From CAYVQF01 sp964454015 (GTDB lineage Bacteria; Myxococcota_A; Bradymonadia; UBA4248), in NCBI GenBank assembly GCA_964454015.1, contig CAYVQF010000064.1, positions 1 to 30,011 of the forward strand: a stretch of DNA of 30,011 bases, given 5' to 3'. Made by a program: the position numbers and the translations under genes. Below the pieces are notes generated by a model. The model did no database searches, was not told where the DNA came from, and worked only from the letters and a program-made list of their open reading frames with translations. Shown piece by piece: positions 1-7,526 of the stretch; the stretch's first letter is position 1, and every line of letters begins with the position of its first letter.

Positions 1-4
1 CTTG

Positions 5-36
5 GTTCTCCAAGAACAACGGGGTTTTTTCTTTTC
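5..36 (+). terminator. Possible intrinsic terminator at the window edge
   Basis: A short perfect inverted repeat (GTTCT, 3-base loop, AGAAC) at 5-17 is followed at 25-30 by six T, then more T-rich sequence. It could end transcription of a gene lying left of the window. The stem is only 5 bp and 7 bases separate it from the T-run, so this is a weak call. Confidence 0.25.
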
Positions 37-121
37 TTGACCGTGGATCAGGGGTTCGCTCTGCGATCCTATGGGAGCTGGATTTCTCGGGCCCCTGTTC
101 TACTCTGTGCTCAGGAGGTAG

Positions 122-2386
122 ATGGGTGCCATGCGCTTCGACGCGACGACGACCGTGACCCAGTGGCTGGCGAGCCACCCTGAGGCCGAGCCGGGTGACC
201 TCCAGGTGGGGGGCGTGCGTCTGCGTTGGAACCGCCAGGGGCTCTTCCTGGAGGGTGAGGGGCAGGCGCTGCACCGTAGCGCTGGCGATGGTGAGCCCCT
301 GCAAGTGCAGCTCTCCCGTTGGTCCCGGGATGTGCCCCAGACTTGGTGGGACCAGGTGCGGGGGCGAGTCCCGGTGCGGCAGCACTTGCTCGTGGCTGAT
401 GTGCGCTGGGGGACCTGGCGCCAACGCCTCGAGGCGCCGGTGGCGCTGAGCACCGTGGCGGACCTGCCGCGCCTGGCCGGGAGTGGGGTGCTGGTGGCGC
501 TCACCCCCCTGTGTGCCTTTGTGGCGGCCGCTCAGGCCTTGGGGGCCTCCTTGCCCCGGACGCCGGTCGTCGCAAACGGCGCCGTGGTCGCGCCGGAGTT
601 GAAGTGGCGCCAGGTAGGCCCGCACCTGTGGGGCCACTGGGCCAGCTTCGGCGGGGTGGCGCTGGCCGCCCTCGCGCTGCTGGCCTCGGGCTGGGGCAAG
701 GCCAGCGGGCTGTTGCCCTTTCTGGTCCTGAGCCTGGTCAGCGCCGTGGCCTTCTCTTGGCCGCCGTCGACGGCGCTGATGTGGGACGGCGAAGAGGGCT
801 GGTTGCGCTGGGTGCGCCGTTTTGGTTGGCGCCGGCGCGTGGCTTCTCTGCGCCATTTTGCCGAGGTGGAGGTCATCTTCCTCATGGGGCGCCTCGGGAA
901 CCGTGGCCTGACCCGCTTTGAGGTGGTGCTGCGTCCCGAGGCCACGGGCAAAGCGCGGGAGGCGGGGAGTGTGCGCCTCATGACGGGAGAGGCCCCCTTG
1001 CGGCCTGACGCGGGTCTGCCGGTCTTGCCCCTCGCCACCCAGACGCTCCTCGAGCCTCTGCAGGCTGCGGGCTTGCCTGTGCGCCAGCGGCAGCTCTTTC
1101 GCGGCCTGGATGGCGAGAGCGCTGGGCTGTGGTGGTGGCTCCTGCAACCGCTGCTGCTAGCGCTGGTGGTGTGGTGGCAGCCCGGTGGGCAAGGAGACGC
1201 GCTGGTGGTCTGGCGCGACCACGCCACGCCCATGGCGGCCTTCGCTGGCACTTTCACCCATGACTACTCCCTCTTGAGCAGCCCCCATGGGGTGGACCAC
1301 GTCGCCCTGGCGCCCGATGGCACCCTGGCCATGAGCGCCACCGAGCACGGCGCCTTGGTCGTGCATGAGGTCCACAGCGAGCGGCGGTTGTGGCGCCTGG
1401 AACCGGAGCAGTTGCGCAGCTTGTGGCGCGGGAGTGGCCCCTATGGAGCGGCCTTTTTTACCTTCACCGCAGCGGGCGAGTGGTTGGTGGCTGCCAGCGG
1501 CCAGCGCCTGCTCGCCTGGGAGGCGCGCGGCGGTGACACGAGCCTGGCGATGATCGAGCCGCGTTTGGGTGACGCCAGCGGGCCGACCGCGCGGGACCTT
1601 CTGTCGGCGATGTGCAGCCCACGAGGCAATCAAGTGCGGCTGCTCAAGCTGGCGCCCCAAGACAGCGATGCTGGAAGTACTGGCGGCATGGTGGCCATTA
1701 CCCTCGACCTGGACCACCCCGATGGCGCTAGCCTGGGGCGCCGCGTGGGCACGGCCGCGCCCCAAACATTTTCGCCCGAGCCCTGGCCCTTCGCCGCCGA
1801 GGAGACCCACTTTTACGCGTCGGGGGAGCCGTGGGATGGCAGGGTCGTGCTCTCGGCCAACTGCCACTTGGCCCTGGTGCGCGCCGTGAGCCAGACGCGC
1901 TTCGAGCTCGGCGCCGATGGCGAGGCGCTCTCCATGGAGGTGATGATCCTCGACCTGGAGGGCCACACGGCGCGCCCCCTCACCCTGCGCTTGCCCCCGG
2001 GGGCGGCACCCGGGACGGTGCTGCTGGCCCTGGCCCCCGATGGGGCCCAGGTCTTTTTCGCCGTCGGGGAGATCCTCTATCGCCAGGGCATCGACGACGA
2101 GGCCGCCGCCGCCATCGCCGCCATGGCGCCGCCGCCGCTGCAAGATGCCCTCGACGAGGCGGTGTTGGCCGTGCTGCCCAGCGGCGATCTCCTGAGCATC
2201 CTTCACCCCTGGTCGGGCATCAACGCGCGCCCCGCGGTGATTCGGATCTTGGCCCCCGACGGTGCGCTGCGACGCGAGCTGCGCGGCCATGGCGACGCGG
2301 TCCAGGCCTGGTCCTCGAGCCGCTGCGGCCGCACGCTCTTGACAGGCAGTCGCGACCAGACGGTGCGCCTGTGGTCGCTGGACTAG
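122..2386 (+). CDS. Membrane-anchored beta-propeller (WD40-like) protein
   Basis: A 754-residue protein of unknown function. Hydrophobic segments lie near residues 120-141, 175-190, 196-213 and 333-352. After the last one come about 400 residues of repeated beta-rich blades of the type xLAPDGxxxx, ending in a clear WD40 repeat (G-H-G-D-A at the turn, TGSRDQTVRLWSLD at the very C-terminus). This suggests an N-terminal membrane region and a C-terminal WD40-like propeller used for protein binding. WD40 proteins next to Ser/Thr-kinase signalling are common in Myxococcota, but no kinase domain is fused here. Start choice is open: AGGAGG at 113-118 is 3 bases from the ATG at 122 and 12 from the ATG at 131 (reading MRFDATTT), and neither spacing is ideal. 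The next gene on this strand begins 169 bases downstream. Confidence 0.8.
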   Translation: MGAMRFDATTTVTQWLASHPEAEPGDLQVGGVRLRWNRQGLFLEGEGQALHRSAGDGEPLQVQLSRWSRDVPQTWWDQVRGRVPVRQHLLVADVRWGTWRQRLEAPVALSTVADLPRLAGSGVLVALTPLCAFVAAAQALGASLPRTPVVANGAVVAPELKWRQVGPHLWGHWASFGGVALAALALLASGWGKASGLLPFLVLSLVSAVAFSWPPSTALMWDGEEGWLRWVRRFGWRRRVASLRHFAEVEVIFLMGRLGNRGLTRFEVVLRPEATGKAREAGSVRLMTGEAPLRPDAGLPVLPLATQTLLEPLQAAGLPVRQRQLFRGLDGESAGLWWWLLQPLLLALVVWWQPGGQGDALVVWRDHATPMAAFAGTFTHDYSLLSSPHGVDHVALAPDGTLAMSATEHGALVVHEVHSERRLWRLEPEQLRSLWRGSGPYGAAFFTFTAAGEWLVAASGQRLLAWEARGGDTSLAMIEPRLGDASGPTARDLLSAMCSPRGNQVRLLKLAPQDSDAGSTGGMVAITLDLDHPDGASLGRRVGTAAPQTFSPEPWPFAAEETHFYASGEPWDGRVVLSANCHLALVRAVSQTRFELGADGEALSMEVMILDLEGHTARPLTLRLPPGAAPGTVLLALAPDGAQVFFAVGEILYRQGIDDEAAAAIAAMAPPPLQDALDEAVLAVLPSGDLLSILHPWSGINARPAVIRILAPDGALRRELRGHGDAVQAWSSSRCGRTLLTGSRDQTVRLWSLD

Positions 2387-2555
2387 GTCTGGTCTTGGGC
2401 GTTGACCCCCCTACTTTTTTGGTGCAAGGCTTGGGGGCGTTGTTCGTTTGCCCCCCATTGGCGCCACACATGGCGCGTCTGGCGCGTTTTCGACTCCTGT
2501 GGCGCAGTCCTCCGCGAGGATGGACGTCACGTTCAACATCGGGCGAGGTGAGGCG

Positions 2556-3854
2556 ATGCAGTGGAAAGTCTTGTGTTTAGTTGGGGCGATGGTGGCCTGT
2601 GCGCCCCAAGGCGAGGGCCGCAGTGAGGCAACGCCTGGCAATAAGGAGAGGGCAGCGCCCCAGGTGGCGCAGGCCCTGCCTCCCTTCAGTGGGATCAGCG
2701 CCGGGATTGCAGCGCAGCACCTGGCAGAGACCCCGGTCTACGAACAGCGTACTTGCATCCCGGACGAGGTGCACGGCGAAGCGCCGCGCTGCCACCTGCA
2801 GCGGATCTACCCCGATGGCGCGCACTATCTGCTCAACGATGAGGCGGACGCCGCGCCGCGATGGTGGCTGCTCAACGCGCTCGAGCCGACCTTCGTCCCT
2901 GCGCTGGAGGCCCTCTTCGCCGAGATCTGTCAGCACCCGAGCTTCGCCGATGACCGTGCCCTGACGGAACCGTTGCCATTCATCAAAATGCGCGTCAACG
3001 TCGCGACCTGTGTGCGCGAGATCGTCCCCGATTTCCAGTGCCCCCTCTATGACCGGGTGCAAGAACTCATCATGCGCCACTATCCGCGACCCGAGGCGGC
3101 CGCCCCGCCGCCCCTCCCGGAAGGTTTCATTCTGGTGCGGGGCGGCGAGTTCACCATGGGCTCTCCTGCGGATGAGCCCGGGCGGGGCAGCGACGAGATC
3201 CCGACCCGAACCTCGGTGGCGCCCTTCTTGATGCAGCGACGCGAGGTGACTCAAGGGCAGTGGCAGCAGTTGATGGGCAACAACCCCAGCCACTTCGCCA
3301 CTTGCGGCGCCGAGTGCCCCGTCGAGCAGGTCAGCGCCTACGACGCCATGGCCTATGCCAACGCCCTCTCGGCGCGCCACGGCCTGGCGCCCTGCTACAG
3401 CCTCGAAGGCTGCACCGCAGCTCCGGGTGAAGAGGCTTTTACCTGCGCCGATGTGAGCTTCGTCGGCTTGCACTGCCCGGGCTATCGCCTGCCCACCGAG
3501 ACCGAGTGGGCCTTCGCCGCCCGGGCCGGCAGCGAGCACCGCAGTGGCGGCGGGGATGAGTCCCTGGATGACCGGGCCTGGCACGCGGGCAACGCTGGCG
3601 AAGGCCCCCACGCCGTGGGCACGAAGGCGGCCAACCCGTGGCACCTGCACGACCTGCTCGGCAACGTGGCCGAGTGGTGCTGGGTGTGGCCTACGGATGA
3701 CAGAGCTGGCTTTGGTCCAGGATCGGTGCGGGTTCGCGGGGGTTCTTGGCAGACGCCGGCCGAGGCCTTGCGGGTGGCGGCCCGCACCCGGGCCGAGCCG
3801 CAGAGCCGGACGGCCGACTTGGGCTTCCGTTTGGTGCGGCGTTTCGGCGAATGA
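2556..3854 (+). CDS. Lipoprotein with SUMF1/formylglycine-generating-enzyme-like domain, catalytically dead
   Basis: A 432-residue predicted lipoprotein. The ATG at 2556 follows GAGGTGAGG and opens a signal peptide ending in AMVAC (Cys15), so the mature protein should be lipid-anchored outside the cytoplasm. The C-terminal ~240 residues are an FGE-sulfatase (SUMF1, C-type-lectin-like) domain: FxMGS near its start, EVTQGQW, LPTETEWAFAARAG, LLGNVAEW, RGGSW and a terminal GFRLVRR. True formylglycine-generating enzymes carry two cysteines just after RGGS; here that stretch reads QTPAEALRVAART, without Cys, so sulfatase activation is unlikely and a structural or binding role fits better. A Cys-rich insert between LAPCYSLEGC and GLHCPG may form disulfides. 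An open reading frame extends upstream to 2448, but the signal peptide and ribosome site favour 2556. Confidence 0.88.
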   Translation: MQWKVLCLVGAMVACAPQGEGRSEATPGNKERAAPQVAQALPPFSGISAGIAAQHLAETPVYEQRTCIPDEVHGEAPRCHLQRIYPDGAHYLLNDEADAAPRWWLLNALEPTFVPALEALFAEICQHPSFADDRALTEPLPFIKMRVNVATCVREIVPDFQCPLYDRVQELIMRHYPRPEAAAPPPLPEGFILVRGGEFTMGSPADEPGRGSDEIPTRTSVAPFLMQRREVTQGQWQQLMGNNPSHFATCGAECPVEQVSAYDAMAYANALSARHGLAPCYSLEGCTAAPGEEAFTCADVSFVGLHCPGYRLPTETEWAFAARAGSEHRSGGGDESLDDRAWHAGNAGEGPHAVGTKAANPWHLHDLLGNVAEWCWVWPTDDRAGFGPGSVRVRGGSWQTPAEALRVAARTRAEPQSRTADLGFRLVRRFGE

Positions 3855-3880
3855 TTGTAGCGGCGGCGTGGCGTGCCCCA

Positions 3881-3898
3881 GCGCGGCGTTAGCCGCGC
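3881..3898. terminator. Hairpin between convergent genes
   Basis: A perfect 7-bp stem (GCGCGGC / GCCGCGC) with a 4-base GTTA loop sits in the 101-base gap between the stop of the SUMF-like lipoprotein and the stop of the convergent DUF2239 gene. The position suits a bidirectional transcription stop, but there is no T-run on either side, so Rho-independent termination is only possible. Confidence 0.4.
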
Positions 3899-3955
3899 GC
3901 GCGCCTGGCGGAGGTGGATCCCAATGGAGCTGTGGCGGCCAGGGCAGCCCCGAGC

Positions 3956-4546
3956 CTAGTCGTTGCCCTCGAGGAGACGCTGCAGGTAGGCGCGCAGGCC
4001 CGCGGGCCACTCGGCGATCAGTGCGGTGAAGTGCTCGAAATCGCTGGCGAAGAGGGCCCGGGAGGCTTCCTCGAAGTGGGGCAGGTTGCCGGCGATGCTC
4101 CACATCACCCTGTGGGTGCGCTCCAGGCGTTGGCGCGCTTCGTCTTGACCGCGTTGCTGCTGGCGCGCCTCGTCCACCAGGGTGCGCAGCGCCTTGGAGG
4201 CGCCGCCGGGTTGGGCGTTGAGCCACTCCCAATGGCGCGGCAAGAGGGTCACCTCGCGGGGGACCACCCCAAGGCGGGGGCGGCCCGGGCCGCGCTTCTC
4301 CTCCTGGACCTCTGCCGCAGGAGTGGGGTGCAGATAGGGGTGATGGGCCAAGCGGGCGATCACCTCCGCATCGCTGCCCCGCAGGTCGAAATCCAAGGAC
4401 TCGCCCGTGCGGTCCTCGAAGCACAGGGTGCTCTCGGGGGCGTTGCGGGCCAGCTCGGCTTTGCAGGCGAGGACGGCGACCTCGATGGGTCCGGTGGCGA
4501 CGAGGTGGTGGCCGGTGAAGACGGCGTAGGTCGGGGCTTGCGACAT
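3956..4546 (-). CDS. DUF2239 family protein
   Basis: A 196-residue cytoplasmic protein of the conserved but uncharacterised DUF2239 family. Signatures are the N-terminal YAVFTGHHLVATG block, LDFDLRGSDAEV, the basic GPGRPRLGVVPREVTLLP segment, then HWEWLNAQPGGASKALRTLV and a C-terminal NLPHFEEASRALFA block. The GRPRLG stretch resembles an AT-hook and the following segment could be helical and DNA- or RNA-contacting; this is inference, since no biochemical role is known to me. The start is supported by AGGAG about 9 bases upstream. The gene has its own promoter with an embedded palindrome (separate entries), so it looks individually regulated and not simply the last gene of the radical SAM operon upstream. 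Confidence 0.92.
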   Translation of the reverse strand: MSQAPTYAVFTGHHLVATGPIEVAVLACKAELARNAPESTLCFEDRTGESLDFDLRGSDAEVIARLAHHPYLHPTPAAEVQEEKRGPGRPRLGVVPREVTLLPRHWEWLNAQPGGASKALRTLVDEARQQQRGQDEARQRLERTHRVMWSIAGNLPHFEEASRALFASDFEHFTALIAEWPAGLRAYLQRLLEGND

Positions 4547-4611
4547 GGGGGACTCCTGTCAGGCGGGGTTGAAGGCCGGCGCAGACGCGGTCCGTGCGGC
4601 CACTGACAGGA

Positions 4612-4640
4612 TAAATACCCGGATGTTATTCCGGGGTCAA
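4612..4640 (-). promoter_or_regulatory. Sigma-70-type promoter of the DUF2239 gene
   Basis: Read on the minus strand: TTGACC (4640-4635), a spacer of exactly 17 bp, then TATTTA (4617-4612). The -10 box lies 66 bases upstream of the DUF2239 start codon. The elements are near-consensus and sit in the only AT-richer pocket of this part of the window. The spacer is occupied by an inverted repeat, described separately. Confidence 0.6.
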
Positions 4641-4658
4641 CGATAATTTAATCCGGGT
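4618..4658. promoter_or_regulatory. Palindromic operator plus half-site
   Basis: CCCGGA (4618-4623), 6 bases, TCCGGG (4630-4635): a perfect 6-bp inverted repeat lying between the -10 and -35 boxes of the DUF2239 promoter. A further copy, ATCCGGGT, lies at 4651-4658 just upstream of the -35 box, 21 bp (two helical turns) from the equivalent arm. The arrangement fits a dimeric repressor that blocks RNA polymerase. The regulator is not encoded in this window. Confidence 0.5.
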
Positions 4659-4680
4659 GCAAATCGGGTCGAAGAAGGCT

Positions 4681-6549
4681 TCACTCCTCAGAGGGCGCGG
4701 GGATGAGCGGTGGCCTGTCGATGGGCGGCCTGACCCCATAGGCGGGCGCGGGCATGGGCTTTGGCCGTTCGGGCACGTCGGGATCGGGCTGGACAGGGTC
4801 CTCGGCGTCGTCGCTGTCATCGGGGGTGGGGAGGGGCGGCGCGGGTGGCGTCGGGGTGGGAGGGGCGGGCGGCTGGGGGGGGCGAGGTGGTGGCCTGACG
4901 CCATAGGCAGGGGTGGGGATCGTGGGGTCTGGGATGCCGACGGGGATGCTGGTGACCTCCAAGTCTGGGTCGCTGAGGTCTGGCGGTGAGGGTGGAGGCG
5001 GCGCGTCGGGATCGTGGGGGGTGGGGTAGGGGGGATAGGGCGGCGGGCTGACGCCGTAGGCGGGGAGATCTGGGTGGGGATCGGGCTCCGGTTGGGGGAT
5101 GGTCGTCAATCCACTTGGTGGCGGATCTGGGGCGACGAGGAGCGGTACTTCGGGGTCCATGGGGGGGATGACGCCGTAGGCAGGGACGATAAGGGTATCG
5201 ATGGCGCGGATCACCTCGGGGCTGATGCCGTACTCGGTGTAGACCTCGGGCGGCGGGGCCGGCATGAGATCGGGCGCGGCAGGATCGACGGCATCGCTGG
5301 TGGGCGCGGGGGCTGGCTCTTGCCGCTCTGTGGGCGTGACGTCGGCTTCGGTGGTCGGGGTGGCGCAGGCGGCGGCGCCCCAGCCGATGAGGAGCCCTGC
5401 GGCCATGGCGGCGGCGGTGTGTTGCAGGGGCGTGCGCTGGGTGGCGCGCTCGGTCAGGGCGTAATAGCAGTAGGGATCGGCTGCGGGGTCGCCGGTGAAG
5501 GCGACGGCGACGCAGCGCGCGCCGCCCTTGCAGCGTTTGGCGTGTTTGCAGCCGCGGCAGGCGCCCGTCGCCGAGGCGGGATCGTAGTCGCGGTTGTAGG
5601 CGAAGCTCCCCGGACGGTACCACAGCTCGCGCAGAGAGGCCGTGCGCAGGTTGCCTTCGGCGAAATCGTCCTGTCCGTGGCGGTGGGCTTGCAGGGAGAG
5701 GCAGCCCTTGATGGTGCCATCGGACTCGATGCCCAGGACCTGCATACCGGCCTGGCAGCCGGCCCAGGCGGCGCTGGCGCCCGGGCGCACGCTGTCGCGA
5801 ATGAAGGGCTCGTGGGGGCCGAAGTAGCCGATGGAGTCGGCGCAGCAAACGTGGATGGGCGCGTTGCGCTTGAGCCGCGCCGCCAGCGGGATGAGGGCAG
5901 CGTATTGCAGAGGGCTCAGGGTGAGCCCGCGATCGTCGTCGAGGTTGCCCATGGGCTTGGCGAGCTGAATGCGCCACTGCTGGACCCCGATCTCGCGGGC
6001 GAAGGCATAGACCTCCTCCAAAATGGGGAAGTTGAGGGCGTTCACCGAGGTGATGACCGCGACCGAGAGCTGGTGCTCGAGAAAAGTCCGAATACTCGCC
6101 ACGGTCTTGGCAAAGGTACCCGGCCCCCGAATGGCCTCGTGGACCTCGCAGAGCCCGTCGAGGCTGACGCCGACGTTGGGCATGCCCGCGGCCAGGGCGG
6201 CCCGCGCGACCCGCTCGGCGCCTTGGGGGTCACGGTAGACCCCATTGGTGACCATATTGGTCTGGATACCACGGGCGTTGAGGCGTGCGGCCAGCACCTC
6301 CCAGCCTGCAAAGAGGGTAGGCTCGCCGCCGGAGAGGGTGACGAGCTCGGTGCCGAAGTCGGCCAGCTCGTCGGCGATGCGCAAGCAGGTCTCGAGGCTG
6401 AGCTGCTTGGCCAGGGGGCGGCCGGCCCGGGAGCCGCAGTGGCGGCAGCGGAGGTTGCAGGCCAGGGTCAGCTCCCAGACGACGCTGCGGGGGCGCCACT
6501 GGGCGCGGTCGACGTGGCGGCGATAGGTATCAACGGGCGGCGTGCTCAT
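4681..6549 (-). CDS. Radical SAM/SPASM enzyme fused to a lipobox-like segment and YG(V/I)xP-repeat tail
   Basis: A 622-residue protein in three parts. Residues 24-365 are a radical SAM enzyme with a SPASM domain: the SAM-cluster motif is CNLRCRHC (Cys31, 35, 38), followed by SGGEPT (GGEP 74-77); auxiliary-cluster cysteines are 265, 283, 331, 334, 340, 346 and 361. SPASM enzymes of this kind usually modify ribosomally made peptides. Residues 379-394 are Ala-rich and hydrophobic, preceded by Arg368 and Arg372 and ending AAAC (Cys395), like a lipoprotein signal. Residues 396-622 are Pro/Asp-rich with YG at 440, 458, 498, 549 and 604, four of them as AYGVxPP. The frame is open throughout, and the only internal ATG near the junction (residue 382) has no ribosome site, so this is a real fusion. 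The start has GAGG 6 bases upstream. A WG-repeat lipoprotein gene lies 108 bases upstream on the same strand. I suspect the tail is the enzyme's own substrate, which is inference. Confidence 0.9.
   Translation of the reverse strand: MSTPPVDTYRRHVDRAQWRPRSVVWELTLACNLRCRHCGSRAGRPLAKQLSLETCLRIADELADFGTELVTLSGGEPTLFAGWEVLAARLNARGIQTNMVTNGVYRDPQGAERVARAALAAGMPNVGVSLDGLCEVHEAIRGPGTFAKTVASIRTFLEHQLSVAVITSVNALNFPILEEVYAFAREIGVQQWRIQLAKPMGNLDDDRGLTLSPLQYAALIPLAARLKRNAPIHVCCADSIGYFGPHEPFIRDSVRPGASAAWAGCQAGMQVLGIESDGTIKGCLSLQAHRHGQDDFAEGNLRTASLRELWYRPGSFAYNRDYDPASATGACRGCKHAKRCKGGARCVAVAFTGDPAADPYCYYALTERATQRTPLQHTAAAMAAGLLIGWGAAACATPTTEADVTPTERQEPAPAPTSDAVDPAAPDLMPAPPPEVYTEYGISPEVIRAIDTLIVPAYGVIPPMDPEVPLLVAPDPPPSGLTTIPQPEPDPHPDLPAYGVSPPPYPPYPTPHDPDAPPPPSPPDLSDPDLEVTSIPVGIPDPTIPTPAYGVRPPPRPPQPPAPPTPTPPAPPLPTPDDSDDAEDPVQPDPDVPERPKPMPAPAYGVRPPIDRPPLIPAPSEE
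4723..5235 (-). repeat. Five YG(V/I)xP repeats in the tail of the radical SAM protein
   Basis: Coding repeat, residues 439-609 of the fusion protein: EYGISP, AYGVIPP, AYGVSPP, AYGVRPP, AYGVRPP. The spacings between successive tyrosines are 18, 40, 51 and 55 residues, filled with Pro, Asp and Glu. The motif is strongly conserved while the linkers are not, which points to selection on the motif and not to simple low complexity. Confidence 0.85.
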
Positions 6550-6657
6550 GGGTGACCTCAGGGGCGATGGGGCGGAGAGCGGGGCACCAGGGAGAGGACC
6601 GCGCAGGCGCGGCGAGCGTTTCTTGCGAGGAGGACAAGGGGAGGGTCGCGCGCGGCG

Positions 6658-7350
6658 TCACTCCAAGATTTTTCCGTCGCGGTCGATGTCGCTGGCGCGA
6701 CCGTCGAGGTGGGTGACGGCGGCGCGCCCGTCCATGAAGTCATTGGCGAAGGCGTAGTCGAGGGGGATGACCACTTGGCCCGAGGTGTCGATGTAGCCCC
6801 AGCGGCCGCCCTTGTGGATGGCGTACTCGTCCATCATCTCGACGGTGCAGCCTTGGCAGACCACGGCGCGCCCTTCGGCGAAGGGGAAGGCGTAGTCGAA
6901 GGTAGGCGGGATGACGATCTCGCCTTTTTCGTTGAAGTAGCCGATCTTCGCGTCACCCTCGAAGCGGGCTAGGCCGTCTTGGAAAGGATCGGGGCCGTTG
7001 TCGTAGATGACGGGGTGGATGATCTCGCGTCCGCGTTTGTCGATGTAGACCCAGCGCTGGTTGAGGACGACGGCGGCGAGGCCGTGCTCGTTGAATTCGA
7101 AGGCCATGGGATAGATGGCCGGGAGGAGGATGACGCCGTATGCGTCGCTGTAGCCGTAGAGGCCGGTGGCGGGGTCCTCGAAAGGGCTGAGTTGGCTTGC
7201 GTCGATCTCGTCGGGGTTGGGGATGACGGCGACCGACTCGGGTGCACCAGCGTTGGGGGCCTTGGGGTGAGGTGGGTCGCATTCGGGTGCGTTGCGGCAG
7301 CCGAGGAGCGCGAGACCGGCGAGGGTGGATACCAAGAGCAGAGCTTTCAT
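6658..7350 (-). CDS. WG-repeat lipoprotein
   Basis: A 230-residue lipoprotein: signal peptide MKALLLVSTLAGLALLGC with lipobox LLGC (Cys18). Beyond it are about five WG-type beta repeats, for example RWVYIDKRGREIIHP, KIGYFNEKGEIVIPP, RWGYIDTSGQVVIPL and a final DIDRDGKILE. WG repeats are usually binding modules on exported proteins and have no enzymatic activity of their own. The start at 7350 is chosen because GAGG lies 7 bases upstream and because the signal peptide begins there; an open frame upstream to 7401 is not needed. The gene precedes the radical SAM fusion on the same strand by 108 bases, so co-transcription is likely. The first repeat contains DAYGVILLP, superficially like the tail motif of the neighbour, but this fits an ordinary WG repeat. 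Confidence 0.88.
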   Translation of the reverse strand: MKALLLVSTLAGLALLGCRNAPECDPPHPKAPNAGAPESVAVIPNPDEIDASQLSPFEDPATGLYGYSDAYGVILLPAIYPMAFEFNEHGLAAVVLNQRWVYIDKRGREIIHPVIYDNGPDPFQDGLARFEGDAKIGYFNEKGEIVIPPTFDYAFPFAEGRAVVCQGCTVEMMDEYAIHKGGRWGYIDTSGQVVIPLDYAFANDFMDGRAAVTHLDGRASDIDRDGKILE

Positions 7351-7526
7351 CTGGGGACCTCGATGCGAGTGGAGCAGGGCCCGTTGGCGCTTGGGGGACA
7401 AGCTAGCACAGGGGCAAGGCGGGGGAAATGCGCGCGGCCGTTGCCTTTACAAGGGCGAGGGAAAATGCTGCTGTGTTCGGCGTTCTGGCAACGACCCTTT
7501 GGGTCTCTAACGGGTGAGGTGTGGTG

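Noticed and set aside
2387..2555. Regulatory repeats: GGGGGC/GCCCCC inverted repeat near 2432-2455 and four spaced GGCGC copies
   Set aside because: Stem loop is 11 bases with no T-run after it, and GGCGC is frequent throughout this GC-rich sequence.
4720..5240. Tandem DNA repeat or CRISPR-like array suggested by recurring GCC(A/G)TAGGC words
   Set aside because: The words are the codons for AYGV in a coding tail; spacings are irregular and codons differ between copies.
5404..5406. Separate lipoprotein gene starting at the internal ATG (residue 382) of the radical SAM protein
   Set aside because: No ribosome site precedes it, the upstream frame has no stop, and the SPASM cysteines run to within 21 residues of it; a fusion is the simpler reading.
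5014..6555. A 513-codon open frame on the plus strand, opposite the radical SAM fusion gene
   Set aside because: Its Gly/Ala/Asp/Val-rich translation has no domain and is the shadow of a GC-rich gene; the minus strand shows full radical SAM and SPASM motifs.
7120..7150. DAYGVI in the WG-repeat lipoprotein as a sixth copy of the YG tail motif
   Set aside because: It lies in a regular WG repeat (GY-S-D-x-YGVILLP) with no Pro-Pro context, so similarity is probably chance.
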